Part shown: piece after piece, positions 54,284-63,204 of the stretch | Layout of the letters: each line of letters opens with the position of its first letter | Numbering within the stretch: position 1 is the first letter of the stretch | NCBI GenBank assembly: GCA_035656635.1 | Contig: DASRSD010000184.1 | Coordinates: 38,189-102,188 of the forward strand | Origin: Pirellulales bacterium | GTDB taxonomy: Bacteria > Planctomycetota > Planctomycetia > Pirellulales > JADZDJ01 | Length of the DNA: 64,000 bases | Direction: 5' to 3' | Position numbers and translations under genes: made by a program | Notes under the pieces: generated by a model | What the model was told of the DNA's origin: nothing | The model's input: only the letters and a program-made list of their open reading frames with translations | The model's database searches: none

Positions 54284-57200
54284 TTATTCGCCCAGCGCGC
54301 GTGCCAGCAGCTCTTCCTGTTCCAGCTTGTGGCTGCTGGCGCTGCCGGTGGCGGGGCTGGCGGCGCTTTGGCGATAGATGCCGGAAAATGGAAAGCGATC
54401 GAACAGCCGCTCGCCGAGGTGAACTTTCAGATAGCGCCAAGCTCCCATGTTTTCCGGTTCTTCCTGAATCCAAAATACTGGCGTGCCGTCGCGGTAATTG
54501 GCGAGTGCCGCCTTCAACGGTTCTTTGGGCAGCGGGTAGAGTTGCTCCATGCGAAGAATCGCGACGTTGGTTTTGTTTGACTGGCGGCGCTTCTGCTCCA
54601 ATTCGTAGTAGATTTTTCCAGAACAAAGCAAGACCCGCTCCACGACGGTGCGCTCCGGTGGCGGCACGTCGGGCAGCACGCGTAAAAATTTGCCTTGGGC
54701 TAGTTCGTCCAAGGTGCTTATGCACTGCGGATGTCGCAGCAAGCTTTTCGGCGTCATCAACACCAGCGGTTTTCGCCATACACGCAACACTTGCCGCCTG
54801 AGACAATGAAACAATTGGGCTGGCGTCGTGAGGTTACACACTTGAATATTATCTTTAGCCGCAAGCGACAAAAACCGTTCCAGCCGAGCGCTGGAGTGTT
54901 CCGGCCCCATGCCTTCGAAGCCGTGCGGCAAGAGGAGCACGATGCCGCTAAGTCGCCTCCATTTATCTTCCGCGCTGACGATGAATTGGTCGATAATTAC
55001 CTGCGCTGCGTTCACAAAGTCGCCGAATTGTGCTTCCCACATGACCAGACCATCGGGGCAATCCAGACTGTATCCATATTCAAATCCCAACACGCCGGCT
55101 TCGGAAAGCGGGCTATTGTAAATTTCCACGGAAGCTTGGTCGAACGTCAAATTCGCCAGCGGCATGTAATGTTGCCCTGTGGCGATATCGTGCAAGACGG
55201 CGTGGCGATGGCTGAAGGTGCCGCGTTCTGTATCTTGTCCGCTAATTCGCACGCGCAGTTTTTGCACCGCCAGGCTGCCGATGGCCAGGGATTCGGCGGC
55301 AGACCAATCGATAGGACGGCGGCCATCGATCATTTCGCGGCGGCTTTCCAGCCAACGCAGAATTTTGGGATGCGGATTAAATCCCCGTGGCACATGCGAG
55401 AGCATGCCCAACAGGTCGGCCAGTTGTTCGCGCTTCATGTCAGTTTCGACTTCCGCGGCCTCTCGTTCGCGACCGCCGATGTAAAACGCCCAAAAGCTGG
55501 CCAGATCGGGTCGCGGCACAAAATCCTCGCTTTTGGCGGCCGAAAGCTCTTCCTCAAGCTGGTTTCGCAACTCGGCGGCGATATGATCGGCAGCCTCCCG
55601 ATCGATGCCACCCAGCTTCAGCAAGTGATCCAAATAACCTTCGCGCACATTTTTGCGGCGCTCGATGGCCTGATACAACAGCGGTTGCGTAAATTGCGGT
55701 TCATCAGCTTCGTTGTGTCCGCGACGGCGGTAACAGTACATATCGATCACTACGTCGCGCTGGAACTCGCGGCGAAAATCCATTGCCAGCCGGACGACTT
55801 GCGCCACAGCTTCTGGGTCTTCTCCGTTGACGTGGAAGATAGGAATTTGCAACATTTTGGCCACGTCGGTGGCGTAGGTGGTGCTGCGTGCTTCCGCTGG
55901 ACTGGTGGTGAAGCCGATTTGGTTATTTAGCACCACGTGCATCGCGCCACCAATTTTGTATGCTTCGAGTTGGCTAAGATTCAGTGTTTCCTGGATGATT
56001 CCTTCGCCGGCAAATGCGGCGTCGCCGTGAATCAGCAGCAACATGCCGCGCCGACGGTCGTGATCTTCTACGCGATCTTGTTTTGCCCTTACCCGACCCA
56101 TTGCCACAGGGTTGACGAACTCTAAATGACTGGGATTAAAACACAGCGACAAATGCAGACGATGACCTGTAGCCGTTTTTATATCGGCCGAATGTCCCAA
56201 GTGATACTTCACGTCGCCTCGACCGATGTGAAGCTCAGGATCGATATCGGCGAATTCACGGAAAATTTGCTGTGCGCTTTTGCCGATCACGTTGGCCAGC
56301 ACATTCAGCCGGCCGCGATGCGCCATGGCCAGTACGATTTCTTCCACTTTGTGCTCGCCGGCACGTTCAACGGTTAAATCCAACAGCGGGATGAGAGTTT
56401 CGGCGCCTTCCAGCGAGAAGCTTTTAGCGCCCAAGAAACGTCGTTGAATAAATTCCTCGAACACCGTGGCGCTGGTGAGCCCGTGCAAAATGCGTAGCTG
56501 TTCTTTGCGACTGAGTGTACAGTGGTTTTCTGACCCTTCCATCCGTTCCTGCAGCCACTGCCGAACCGGCAAATCGTCCATGTGCATGAATTGCACACCA
56601 ATACTTCGACAATAGGTATTTTTAAGTCGCTGAATGATGCGGCCTAACGTCATCGATTGTGGACCTTCAATCGTGGCGGTGGAAAATTCGCGATCCATGT
56701 CCGACGAGGTAAAGCCATAAAACTCTGGGTCTAATTCAGGCAACTCGGGCCGAGGGAATCCCAGCGGATCGAGCCGCGCCACCAAATGGCCGCGCACTCG
56801 ATAAGCGCGAATCAATTGGTCGACTCGATCCTGCAACACCGCCATACCCAACTGATCGCCGGACTGAGGAGTTACTTGCGATGGCGTCGAAGACGACCTC
56901 GCCGGCAAATGCGGTGTTTGGGGTGGCGATGCTGGCGAAGTGCTGTCTGCTGACTGAATTGATGACACCGAGGTATGCGATGCAGCTCGGACATTTCCCG
57001 GCCGCGAAAACATACTCGATGGACGGAATGATGGACCGATTTGTTTCAGTGCCAACTCCCCAACGTTGCCATTGCCTTCATTACCATTGCGCTGGCCAGT
57101 CGCGATGGATTTATCACCATCGGCAGAAGCCGCTGCGACAGAAGCGCGGCTTTGATTCCGGATTATATTATCAAAGTAAGCGCGCCAGTCCGGAGGAATG

Positions 57201-57289
57201 CTGTCGGGATCACGCAAATAATCAGACAACAAGCCTTCGACAAATTCCAGGCTGAGGCTACCAACCTGTGTTTCCAGTTCGATTGTCAT
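54284..57289 (-). CDS. sucA: 2-oxoglutarate dehydrogenase E1
   Basis: The thiamine diphosphate enzyme that decarboxylates 2-oxoglutarate and passes the succinyl group to lipoyl-E2. The N-terminal segment (SLEFVEGLLSDYLRDPDSIP and PDWRAYF) is the E2-binding part of this E1 type. It then has AMAHRGRLNVLANV, GDAAFAGEGIIQETLNLS with the cofactor metal site, MHVVLNNQIGFTTSP and ILLLPHGFEGMGPEHSSARL. 1001 residues is within the usual 900-1000+ range. The ATG at 57289 is chosen; an earlier open frame reads a hydrophobic stretch not found in the family. First gene of the operon with sucB and lpd; 70 bases separate it from sucB. Confidence 0.96.
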   Translation of the reverse strand: MTIELETQVGSLSLEFVEGLLSDYLRDPDSIPPDWRAYFDNIIRNQSRASVAAASADGDKSIATGQRNGNEGNGNVGELALKQIGPSFRPSSMFSRPGNVRAASHTSVSSIQSADSTSPASPPQTPHLPARSSSTPSQVTPQSGDQLGMAVLQDRVDQLIRAYRVRGHLVARLDPLGFPRPELPELDPEFYGFTSSDMDREFSTATIEGPQSMTLGRIIQRLKNTYCRSIGVQFMHMDDLPVRQWLQERMEGSENHCTLSRKEQLRILHGLTSATVFEEFIQRRFLGAKSFSLEGAETLIPLLDLTVERAGEHKVEEIVLAMAHRGRLNVLANVIGKSAQQIFREFADIDPELHIGRGDVKYHLGHSADIKTATGHRLHLSLCFNPSHLEFVNPVAMGRVRAKQDRVEDHDRRRGMLLLIHGDAAFAGEGIIQETLNLSQLEAYKIGGAMHVVLNNQIGFTTSPAEARSTTYATDVAKMLQIPIFHVNGEDPEAVAQVVRLAMDFRREFQRDVVIDMYCYRRRGHNEADEPQFTQPLLYQAIERRKNVREGYLDHLLKLGGIDREAADHIAAELRNQLEEELSAAKSEDFVPRPDLASFWAFYIGGREREAAEVETDMKREQLADLLGMLSHVPRGFNPHPKILRWLESRREMIDGRRPIDWSAAESLAIGSLAVQKLRVRISGQDTERGTFSHRHAVLHDIATGQHYMPLANLTFDQASVEIYNSPLSEAGVLGFEYGYSLDCPDGLVMWEAQFGDFVNAAQVIIDQFIVSAEDKWRRLSGIVLLLPHGFEGMGPEHSSARLERFLSLAAKDNIQVCNLTTPAQLFHCLRRQVLRVWRKPLVLMTPKSLLRHPQCISTLDELAQGKFLRVLPDVPPPERTVVERVLLCSGKIYYELEQKRRQSNKTNVAILRMEQLYPLPKEPLKAALANYRDGTPVFWIQEEPENMGAWRYLKVHLGERLFDRFPFSGIYRQSAASPATGSASSHKLEQEELLARALGE

Positions 57290-57476
57290 CTCGGTAAAAA
57301 CTACAACGCCAACAAATGAATGGATTAGTAACAGACTTCTAGACGGCCACAAACCATCGTAATAAATCTTAGCGACAGAGATCTTGGGCGTTAATGGGAA
57401 TTACAACATCGTCGGAAGTGCTAGTTTGACAACTGCTTATGAGTAGCATGGCCGATTTAGTTGAGTTAGCTGTCGA

Positions 57477-57941
57477 TCAGAGTCTTCCAGCGATGGCGTC
57501 GGCTTCGATCTTCATGACTTTATCCAGCCGTCGCTGATGGCGAGTCGCAGCGGAGAATTCCGCTCCTAAATACGCGCGAACCACCTCATTGGCCAATTCA
57601 GGACCGATCACACGTGCTCCCAGGCATAGCACGTTCATCGAATCGTCTTCTACACCCTGGCGCGCGGAGAAAGTATCGTGACACATGGCCGCACGAATGC
57701 CCGGAATTTTGTTGGCCGCCACACTTACTCCCACTCCGCTGCCACAGACGACAATGCCTCGCTGGGCTTTTTCGCCGCGCACAGCCTCAGCCACTGCTAA
57801 GGCGTAATCAGGATAATCGTCGTCCGGCACTAGTGTGGTAGCTCCACATTCCAGCACGCTGTGCCCGACGGCTTGCACCTGCGCCATCACGTGTTTTTTC
57901 AACGCAAATCCTGCATGGTCACAACCAACAGCGATGATCAT
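57477..57941 (-). CDS. rpiB: Ribose-5-phosphate isomerase B
   Basis: Interconverts ribose 5-phosphate and ribulose 5-phosphate. It is a RpiB/LacAB-type protein of 154 residues: IAVGCDHAGFALKKHV at the start, DYPDYALAVAEAV, the loop GIVVCGSGVGVSVAANKIPG with the active-site Cys, and NVLCLGARVIG. The ATG at 57941 gives the usual length; an ATG ten codons earlier is possible. It stands apart from sucA by 187 bases and is divergent from the response regulator. Confidence 0.95.
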   Translation of the reverse strand: MIIAVGCDHAGFALKKHVMAQVQAVGHSVLECGATTLVPDDDYPDYALAVAEAVRGEKAQRGIVVCGSGVGVSVAANKIPGIRAAMCHDTFSARQGVEDDSMNVLCLGARVIGPELANEVVRAYLGAEFSAATRHQRRLDKVMKIEADAIAGRL

Positions 57942-58349
57942 GTTTTTGGCTCCGGCGAATGAGGAGTCCATGCTAAAAGGCGACGGGCAAGTGTGCGAAG
58001 AGACCGCCTATATCGGCTATTACTACGTACATACTCACCACTCGCACTGCGAGCCCGATTATCTCCTATAACCCGCATTTCTGAAACTCCCCCGCGCCAA
58101 ACCTTGCGAATGCGTTGACGTTCGACACCTATGACGTAGATAAACATCGACGGGGTTGCTGTTTACCGTCGCGGTTAGACGCTAGTTTCTGTGCACGCAA
58201 GCATTTAAAGGAACAAGGATTGTCCGCGGTAAACGGATTGGACAACCCCGTAATAAACAAAAACAAAATTTAGTCACGAAAAACGGCGAATCATGGCAGC
58301 ACAGCACGCTGCTATTTTCACACCACTGAAGCGGCATTCCGGTGAATTC
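57942..58349. other. Divergent regulatory region with nested inverted repeats
   Basis: About 408 bases between rpiB and the response regulator. The nested repeats are listed separately. A short open frame starting at 58293 could extend the regulator by 19 residues. No sigma-54 -24/-12 pair was convincing. Confidence 0.45.
58150..58251 (+). promoter_or_regulatory. Nested inverted repeats before the sigma-54 regulator
   Basis: Outer arms ACGGGGTTG (58150-58158) and CAACCCCGT (58243-58251), inner arms GTTTACCG (58161-58168) and CGGTAAAC (58227-58234), both perfect, spaced 2 and 8 bases from each other with 58 bases inside. As RNA it would fold into one long bulged stem about 100 bases before the start codon. 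It may be a leader structure, a transcription-factor site pair or a small repeat element. Confidence 0.5.
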
Positions 58350-59729
58350 ATGAAAAAAAGCACACTGCTGTTGGTTGACGACGACCGACATGTTCTGACT
58401 TCGATGGCGGATTGGTTGCGGGAACAAGATTACAAGGTAGACGTAGCCGGCGACTATGCTTCGGCAGTGTCGGCCATTGAACGTAAGGCATATGACCTGC
58501 TGTTGGTCGACATTCGGCTGCCCGATCGCGATGGTTTTGAAATACTGGCATTTTCACGTCTCCGCAATCCGGCGGTGCCAGTAATTTTGCTCACCGGTTA
58601 CGGAACGGTGGAAACGGCGATCGAAGCTATTCGGGCTGGGGCGTTCGATTTACTCACCAAACCATTGATCGATGAAGAGCTGGAGTTAGCCATTCACCGC
58701 GCCCTCAATCAGCGCGAAGTGTTAGAGGAAAACAAGAATTTGAAGGCCCAGCTTGATCTGCGGTTTGGAATTGAAAACGTGCTCGGACACGATCATCGCA
58801 TGCGGCGTATTTTCGACATGATCGAAAGCGTTGCCGACACAAAAGCCACCGTGTTAATCACTGGCGAAAGCGGCACTGGCAAATCGATGGTTGGTCGGGC
58901 CATGCATCGCCATAGCGCCCGGCGAGACAAGCCGTTTGTGGAAATTGCTTGCGGCGCCTTGCCCGAAACGCTCTTGGAAAGCGAGCTGTTCGGGCACGTA
59001 GCCGGTTCATTCACTGGCGCAACGGGTGATAAAATTGGCAAATTCAAGCTGGCCGATGGCGGCACGATTTTTTTGGATGAAATCAGCACGGCCAGTGCAG
59101 CCATGCAGGTTAAGTTGTTGCGAGTCTTGCAAGAGTTCGAATTCGAACCCGTTGGCGGCACCAAAACCATTCATACTGATTGCCGGATAATACTGGCCAC
59201 AAATGAAGATCTCTCCAAAGCCGTGGCCGAGGGACGCTTCCGACAGGATTTGTATTACCGTGTGAACGTAATCAATATCGAACTGCCGCCGCTACGAGAA
59301 CGATTGAGCGACATTCCGTTATTAGCAAAGCATTTCCTGGACGAAGTTTGCCGCGAATCGGGCCGAAAAGTGAACGGTTTTGCCGAAGATGCCCTCACCG
59401 CTTTGCAACGATACCGCTGGCCCGGCAATGTACGAGAGTTGCAAAACGTGGTCGAACGCGCCGTGCTGCTGGGAAAAACCGACGTAGTGCAAGTGGAAGA
59501 TTTACCTCCGCAATTGGCGGTAGAAGCCCCGATTTCTGCACATTCCGAGCTTGGTCACAACCTGAAACAGGCGATGACCGCGCCGGAAAAGCAAATCATT
59601 TTCGAAGTGCTGCAGCGAAATGGCTGGAACCGACAAGCCACTGCGTTGGAATTGGGCATCAACCGCACCACGTTGTACAAAAAAATGAAGCGGCTGGGTT
59701 TGGAAGATGAACGCTTTGCACGGAAGTAA
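58350..59729 (+). CDS. Sigma-54-dependent response regulator (NtrC family)
   Basis: A 459-residue activator. The receiver domain (about 1-120) has the acidic pair VDDD, the phosphorylated Asp in LLVDIRLPDRDG and the Lys in LTKPL. The AAA+ domain (about 140-370) has Walker A GESGTGKS, ELFGHVAGSFTGAT, Walker B GGTIFLDEI, and the R-finger region FRQDLYYRVNV. The C-terminal Fis-type helix-turn-helix reads NRQATALELGINRTTLYKKM. The sigma-54 contact loop reads GSFTGA instead of GAFTGA. No sensor kinase gene is adjacent. ATG at 58350 fits the receiver start; ATG at 58293 is an alternative. Confidence 0.93.
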   Translation: MKKSTLLLVDDDRHVLTSMADWLREQDYKVDVAGDYASAVSAIERKAYDLLLVDIRLPDRDGFEILAFSRLRNPAVPVILLTGYGTVETAIEAIRAGAFDLLTKPLIDEELELAIHRALNQREVLEENKNLKAQLDLRFGIENVLGHDHRMRRIFDMIESVADTKATVLITGESGTGKSMVGRAMHRHSARRDKPFVEIACGALPETLLESELFGHVAGSFTGATGDKIGKFKLADGGTIFLDEISTASAAMQVKLLRVLQEFEFEPVGGTKTIHTDCRIILATNEDLSKAVAEGRFRQDLYYRVNVINIELPPLRERLSDIPLLAKHFLDEVCRESGRKVNGFAEDALTALQRYRWPGNVRELQNVVERAVLLGKTDVVQVEDLPPQLAVEAPISAHSELGHNLKQAMTAPEKQIIFEVLQRNGWNRQATALELGINRTTLYKKMKRLGLEDERFARK

Positions 59730-59764
59730 TTTCTGACCGACTGCACTTCTTGAATGAAACTAGG

Positions 59765-61426
59765 CTATTCATCCGTTTGATCGCGAAATATGCGCTTCAG
59801 ATAGGCTTGCAGCCGGCCAAGATTGAATGACTCCGTGCGATAGCCAATGTAGCCATCGGGACGAATGAGAATTCCGCTGCTGCGGCCAGGACTGTAAAGT
59901 TTTGCAAATTCTTCCCGGCTGTCTGCGACAATTGATAAGCCTTCGATCGAAGGTATTGTGCCGTTGGCTGGGGCGATGACAAACGTCTGAATCAAACTGC
60001 CGAATTGCTGACGCAACGCCCTGCAAATATCACAAAATTGTCGGCAATCAGTCCATAAGTCACCGACAACCGCCGTATACAACAATAGTGTGTGGTGGGT
60101 CCCCCGCGTCAGATCGAATAGTCGGGATTCGTAATGTACGTTGCTGCGCTTCAGCCCCCGCACGTCGGGCGCGCGATCGCCGGCGAATGGCGCGCTGGCA
60201 TTGATTTTGGCTACATCCAAATCATTTACCGCCAAAGGACTGTCCCGATAATTCAAGAATAGCTGCGAGTCGTCGCGAATTGGCTCTTGTTCGTCGACGT
60301 TGCCCTGCATTACACGGTTCATGCGAGCTGTTGTGCGATCCACAATTTGCTGGCCGATTGATCGACGTTCTGCGTTATAGCTTTCCAGCAGACCGGGGAC
60401 GGACAATCCGCGCAATTCCAGGACCAATTTCCAGGCCAAATTGTAGGCATCTTGCAACCCGGCATTCATCCCTTGTCCACCTAGAGGTGGATGAAGATGG
60501 GCCGCATCACCCGCAAGAAAAATTCGGCACACATTGTACTGCGAAACAATACGATGGCTGATGCGATAAAATGCAGACCATCGTAAATTACTAGCCGAAA
60601 CGTGCGCGCAAAACAGCCAATCGACTACCTCTTGAATTTGTTCTAATGTTGGACCCAATTGGCTAATGCCGTGCTTAACTTGGTCAGCTGCAGTCAATTC
60701 GGCAGGAATCATTTCCGGCGGCGCGCCCGTCGTAAAACGGTACCGTCGCGAATTGCCCGGTATAGGAATGCAGGCTCCGGCGCCCAGCATCTTGTCATTT
60801 TCAAAACGCGCCATTTTGTAGGCGTATCCGCGCTTTAAAGGGGCGTCGAGTTCAATATCGGCCAACATAAATACTTGTTCGTAATGATCCCCTTCGAATG
60901 GCAACTGCAGCGCATGACGTACGATACTGCGGCCACCGTCGCACCCAATGAGGTACCGGCATTGGACGATTTCGCTTGAGCCTGTGGCATGATTGAGCTT
61001 CACTTGAACTGTGTGATCATTTTGTTGCACTTCAGCCAGTTCTACCCCTCGTTCAATTTGTCCGCCCAACGAAACCAAATGTTCCGTGAGAATTCGCTCC
61101 ACTTCGTACTGGGCAAGCGTCAAAAATCCATAAGCGCCTTCGGACAGCGCAGCAGAAGTCTCCTGGGCATGTTCGATGTCTCCATTGGCAATATTCGCCA
61201 AGCCGATCAACTCCATGCCGGCCACCAAAGCCTGGTTCACAATGCCCAAGTCGTCCCATATTTCCAGGGTACGCGGAGTAATGCCCAGCGCTTTGCAAAA
61301 CGGTGCGGGCTTTTCCAACCGTTCCACAATCCGGCACGGCATGCCATGACGCCGAAGCTCCGCAGCCATCATCAGACCGACGGGTCCGGCACCGACAATC
61401 AGAATATCATCGGAATCCTTTTGCAT
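59765..61426 (-). CDS. FAD-dependent aromatic-ring monooxygenase-like protein
   Basis: A 553-residue flavoprotein of the PheA/TfdB/UbiH type. It has the FAD Rossmann motif ILIVGAGPVGLMMAAELRR, the DG motif YLIGCDGGRSIVRHAL and the second FAD motif IFLAGDAAHLHPPLGGQGMN. A C-terminal thioredoxin-like domain (about 430-550) is typical of phenol and polyketide hydroxylases. It uses NAD(P)H and oxygen to hydroxylate an aromatic compound; the substrate is unknown. It stands alone; a strong palindrome lies 43 bases before its start codon. GAAGG precedes the ATG by five bases. Confidence 0.92.
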   Translation of the reverse strand: MQKDSDDILIVGAGPVGLMMAAELRRHGMPCRIVERLEKPAPFCKALGITPRTLEIWDDLGIVNQALVAGMELIGLANIANGDIEHAQETSAALSEGAYGFLTLAQYEVERILTEHLVSLGGQIERGVELAEVQQNDHTVQVKLNHATGSSEIVQCRYLIGCDGGRSIVRHALQLPFEGDHYEQVFMLADIELDAPLKRGYAYKMARFENDKMLGAGACIPIPGNSRRYRFTTGAPPEMIPAELTAADQVKHGISQLGPTLEQIQEVVDWLFCAHVSASNLRWSAFYRISHRIVSQYNVCRIFLAGDAAHLHPPLGGQGMNAGLQDAYNLAWKLVLELRGLSVPGLLESYNAERRSIGQQIVDRTTARMNRVMQGNVDEQEPIRDDSQLFLNYRDSPLAVNDLDVAKINASAPFAGDRAPDVRGLKRSNVHYESRLFDLTRGTHHTLLLYTAVVGDLWTDCRQFCDICRALRQQFGSLIQTFVIAPANGTIPSIEGLSIVADSREEFAKLYSPGRSSGILIRPDGYIGYRTESFNLGRLQAYLKRIFRDQTDE

Positions 61427-61738
61427 GTTGGCCTTCCATGGAGAATGCGGTTCAAGAAGTTTTCAGCACAATCATATGATTGCTGCAAAACCGAGAGTTA
61501 GGTATTTTACTCACAGCAAATCTAGTTATTTCTCTGATTCGTGTGCTCTCAGGCAAAAATTGTCTGACGTCAAGCTGATAAGCATCGCCGTACAATTGAA
61601 TTCCCTGGAAATTATTGGCCCGAGCGAACATTTCTAAAATTTTTGTACGTTCATACTCTGGCAAACTGTGCAGCCGTTTGCTACTTTTTGTGTACAGCTT
61701 TCTTTGGATTCAAATTCTGTGCGCACAACAAGCCTGAC
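61427..61738. other. Divergent intergenic region with operator-like palindrome
   Basis: About 312 AT-rich bases between the monooxygenase gene and the PH-domain-like gene. The palindrome is listed separately. The rest shows no supported gene. Confidence 0.45.
61469..61482. promoter_or_regulatory. 14-bp perfect palindrome, candidate operator
   Basis: CAATCATATGATTG is a perfect palindrome and its flanks (GCA and TGC with one extra C) extend the symmetry. Placed 43-56 bases before the monooxygenase start codon, it is a natural site for a dimeric repressor such as TetR or MarR, but no regulator gene is beside it. Confidence 0.5.
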
Positions 61739-62287
61739 ATGAAACAAGCCATCGCTGGTGTAATTCCCAGCCAATTGACAGAAGCTACCGTTACTATCGA
61801 GTGGCCTACCATTGCCGCCACAGGTTTAGGGCGGTTTCTTGGCCGGTTGTATGCAATTCGAGCAGGATTTTGGATATTTACGCTCGGCCGATTAGTAATG
61901 GCCCTTACGATGCCAATTGGGTTGCTGCTGTTCTTTTGGATGTTGGCGCCAGGAGTTGCCCGGCGTTATCGGCTCACCAATCGTCGTGTAATTGTGGAGA
62001 ACGGGCCGAAAGTAAGTGATGCTTTGATCGCACTAGTCACTTTATGGCGAAAAGGACGTCCGTCCTGGACTGCCGCTCGATATGTTGATTTAGATCGTTT
62101 CAATACTATTGAAATCGAGGTGCGGCCGGGACAGGAATGGTATCCGGCTGGCGATTTAGTATTTAAGCTCGGAAATGTCGAAACGTTGCGGCTTACGGGA
62201 GTGGGGCATCCTGATGTATTTCGTGCGACCTGCCTAAAAGCACATCAGGCTTATGTGGGTGTCCGAAAAGCAATCGGCGCAGTTTAG
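61739..62287 (+). CDS. Membrane protein with PH-like domain
   Basis: A 182-residue protein. It has one or two hydrophobic segments (about 38-75; FWIFTLGRLVMALTMPIGLL and LFFWMLAPG) followed by a bacterial PH-type (YdbT/bPH2-like) region: RRYRLTNRRVIVENG, DLDRFNTIEIEV, AGDLVFKLG. Such proteins are common and of unknown role. The ATG is chosen at MKQAIAGV; an upstream frame adds residues unlike the family. It is convergent to a glycosyltransferase gene with a 12-base gap. Confidence 0.7.
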   Translation: MKQAIAGVIPSQLTEATVTIEWPTIAATGLGRFLGRLYAIRAGFWIFTLGRLVMALTMPIGLLLFFWMLAPGVARRYRLTNRRVIVENGPKVSDALIALVTLWRKGRPSWTAARYVDLDRFNTIEIEVRPGQEWYPAGDLVFKLGNVETLRLTGVGHPDVFRATCLKAHQAYVGVRKAIGAV

Positions 62288-62299
62288 CCAGAATTCGTT

Positions 62300-63139
62300 T
62301 TAAGCGGCTTGCTTTTCCAACGGCTCGGTTTGCTTTACGATGCCGTACGCTGTCCCTACCGCGCGACTGCGGCGCGTTTCGTCGTAAATTGCACGATTGT
62401 GCGCCTTGGCTTCCGCCCGCAAATAGCCGCGAGCATGATCTAAGTGAACACACACCGCTTGGCAATTCACACGTTTGCCACGGATGCCCAGATTTTTTAA
62501 CCGCTCGCCTAATTCCCAATCGTCGTAAAGATACGCAATGCGTTCATCAAATCCGTTCACTCGCAGTAAGTCTGCTTTCCACATCGAGGCATTGCAGCCC
62601 ATCCAGTGAAACGTGCGGAACGTAAGCCGATCAAGCCATCGCGCCAAGCGTGGGCCAGCAGAGCGTCGCAACAATTTCAAATTCCATGGCAATCCGCGAG
62701 CGCACAACCAGCGGAAATTCGTGGCCTGCCCCGTCAGAATGTCAGCTTTTGTAATCCGCTGACTGAGCTCTTTGGGCAATCGAACGGTACTGCCGGATAG
62801 CATGCAACCCGGCCGGGCAGAGGCGGCGTGTTGAGCCAGAAAATCACTCCGCGGAATGCAATCACCGTCGGTAAACACAAGATATTCCGACCGAGTTTGC
62901 AAAGTCGCCTGATTTAAAATGGTGCATTTTCGAAAGCCGCGGTCCTCATGCCACACGTGGCGAATTACCAGGCCTGTTTCTTGCCGCAACCGATCGATGG
63001 TGTCGCGCGTTTCTGTCTGCGATCCGTCATCGGCAATCACAAGCTCAAACTCGCAGTGCGTCTGCGCGACATACCCCCAAATAACTTTTTCCAGCCAAGC
63101 AGGCTGGTTGTACGTGCTGATGATGACGGATAGTTGCAT
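62300..63139 (-). CDS. Glycosyltransferase family 2
   Basis: A 279-residue GT-A fold enzyme. It has SVIISTYNQPAWLEKVIWG at the start, ELVIADDGS for nucleotide-sugar binding, the DxD-like motif FTDGDCIP, and the C-terminal acceptor region GFDERIAYLYDDWELGERL, with the catalytic-base region around the last ELGE. No membrane helix. The acceptor is likely a surface polysaccharide or glycoprotein (inference). A second, closely similar gene follows upstream on the same strand, so they form a tandem pair from duplication. Confidence 0.92.
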   Translation of the reverse strand: MQLSVIISTYNQPAWLEKVIWGYVAQTHCEFELVIADDGSQTETRDTIDRLRQETGLVIRHVWHEDRGFRKCTILNQATLQTRSEYLVFTDGDCIPRSDFLAQHAASARPGCMLSGSTVRLPKELSQRITKADILTGQATNFRWLCARGLPWNLKLLRRSAGPRLARWLDRLTFRTFHWMGCNASMWKADLLRVNGFDERIAYLYDDWELGERLKNLGIRGKRVNCQAVCVHLDHARGYLRAEAKAHNRAIYDETRRSRAVGTAYGIVKQTEPLEKQAA

Positions 63140-63204
63140 GGCCGATGTGATGCGGATGACCGCAGGACAATTAGAATCTAATTTGTTCAAACCACTGCGC
63201 GCTT

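Noticed and set aside
54731..55930. A 399-codon open frame on the plus strand
   Set aside because: Antisense to sucA; composition is His/Gln/Arg-rich noise.
58160..58292. Possible sigma-54 promoter before the response regulator
   Set aside because: GTGCACGCAAGC at 58191-58202 only loosely resembles the -24/-12 consensus and spacing is wrong.
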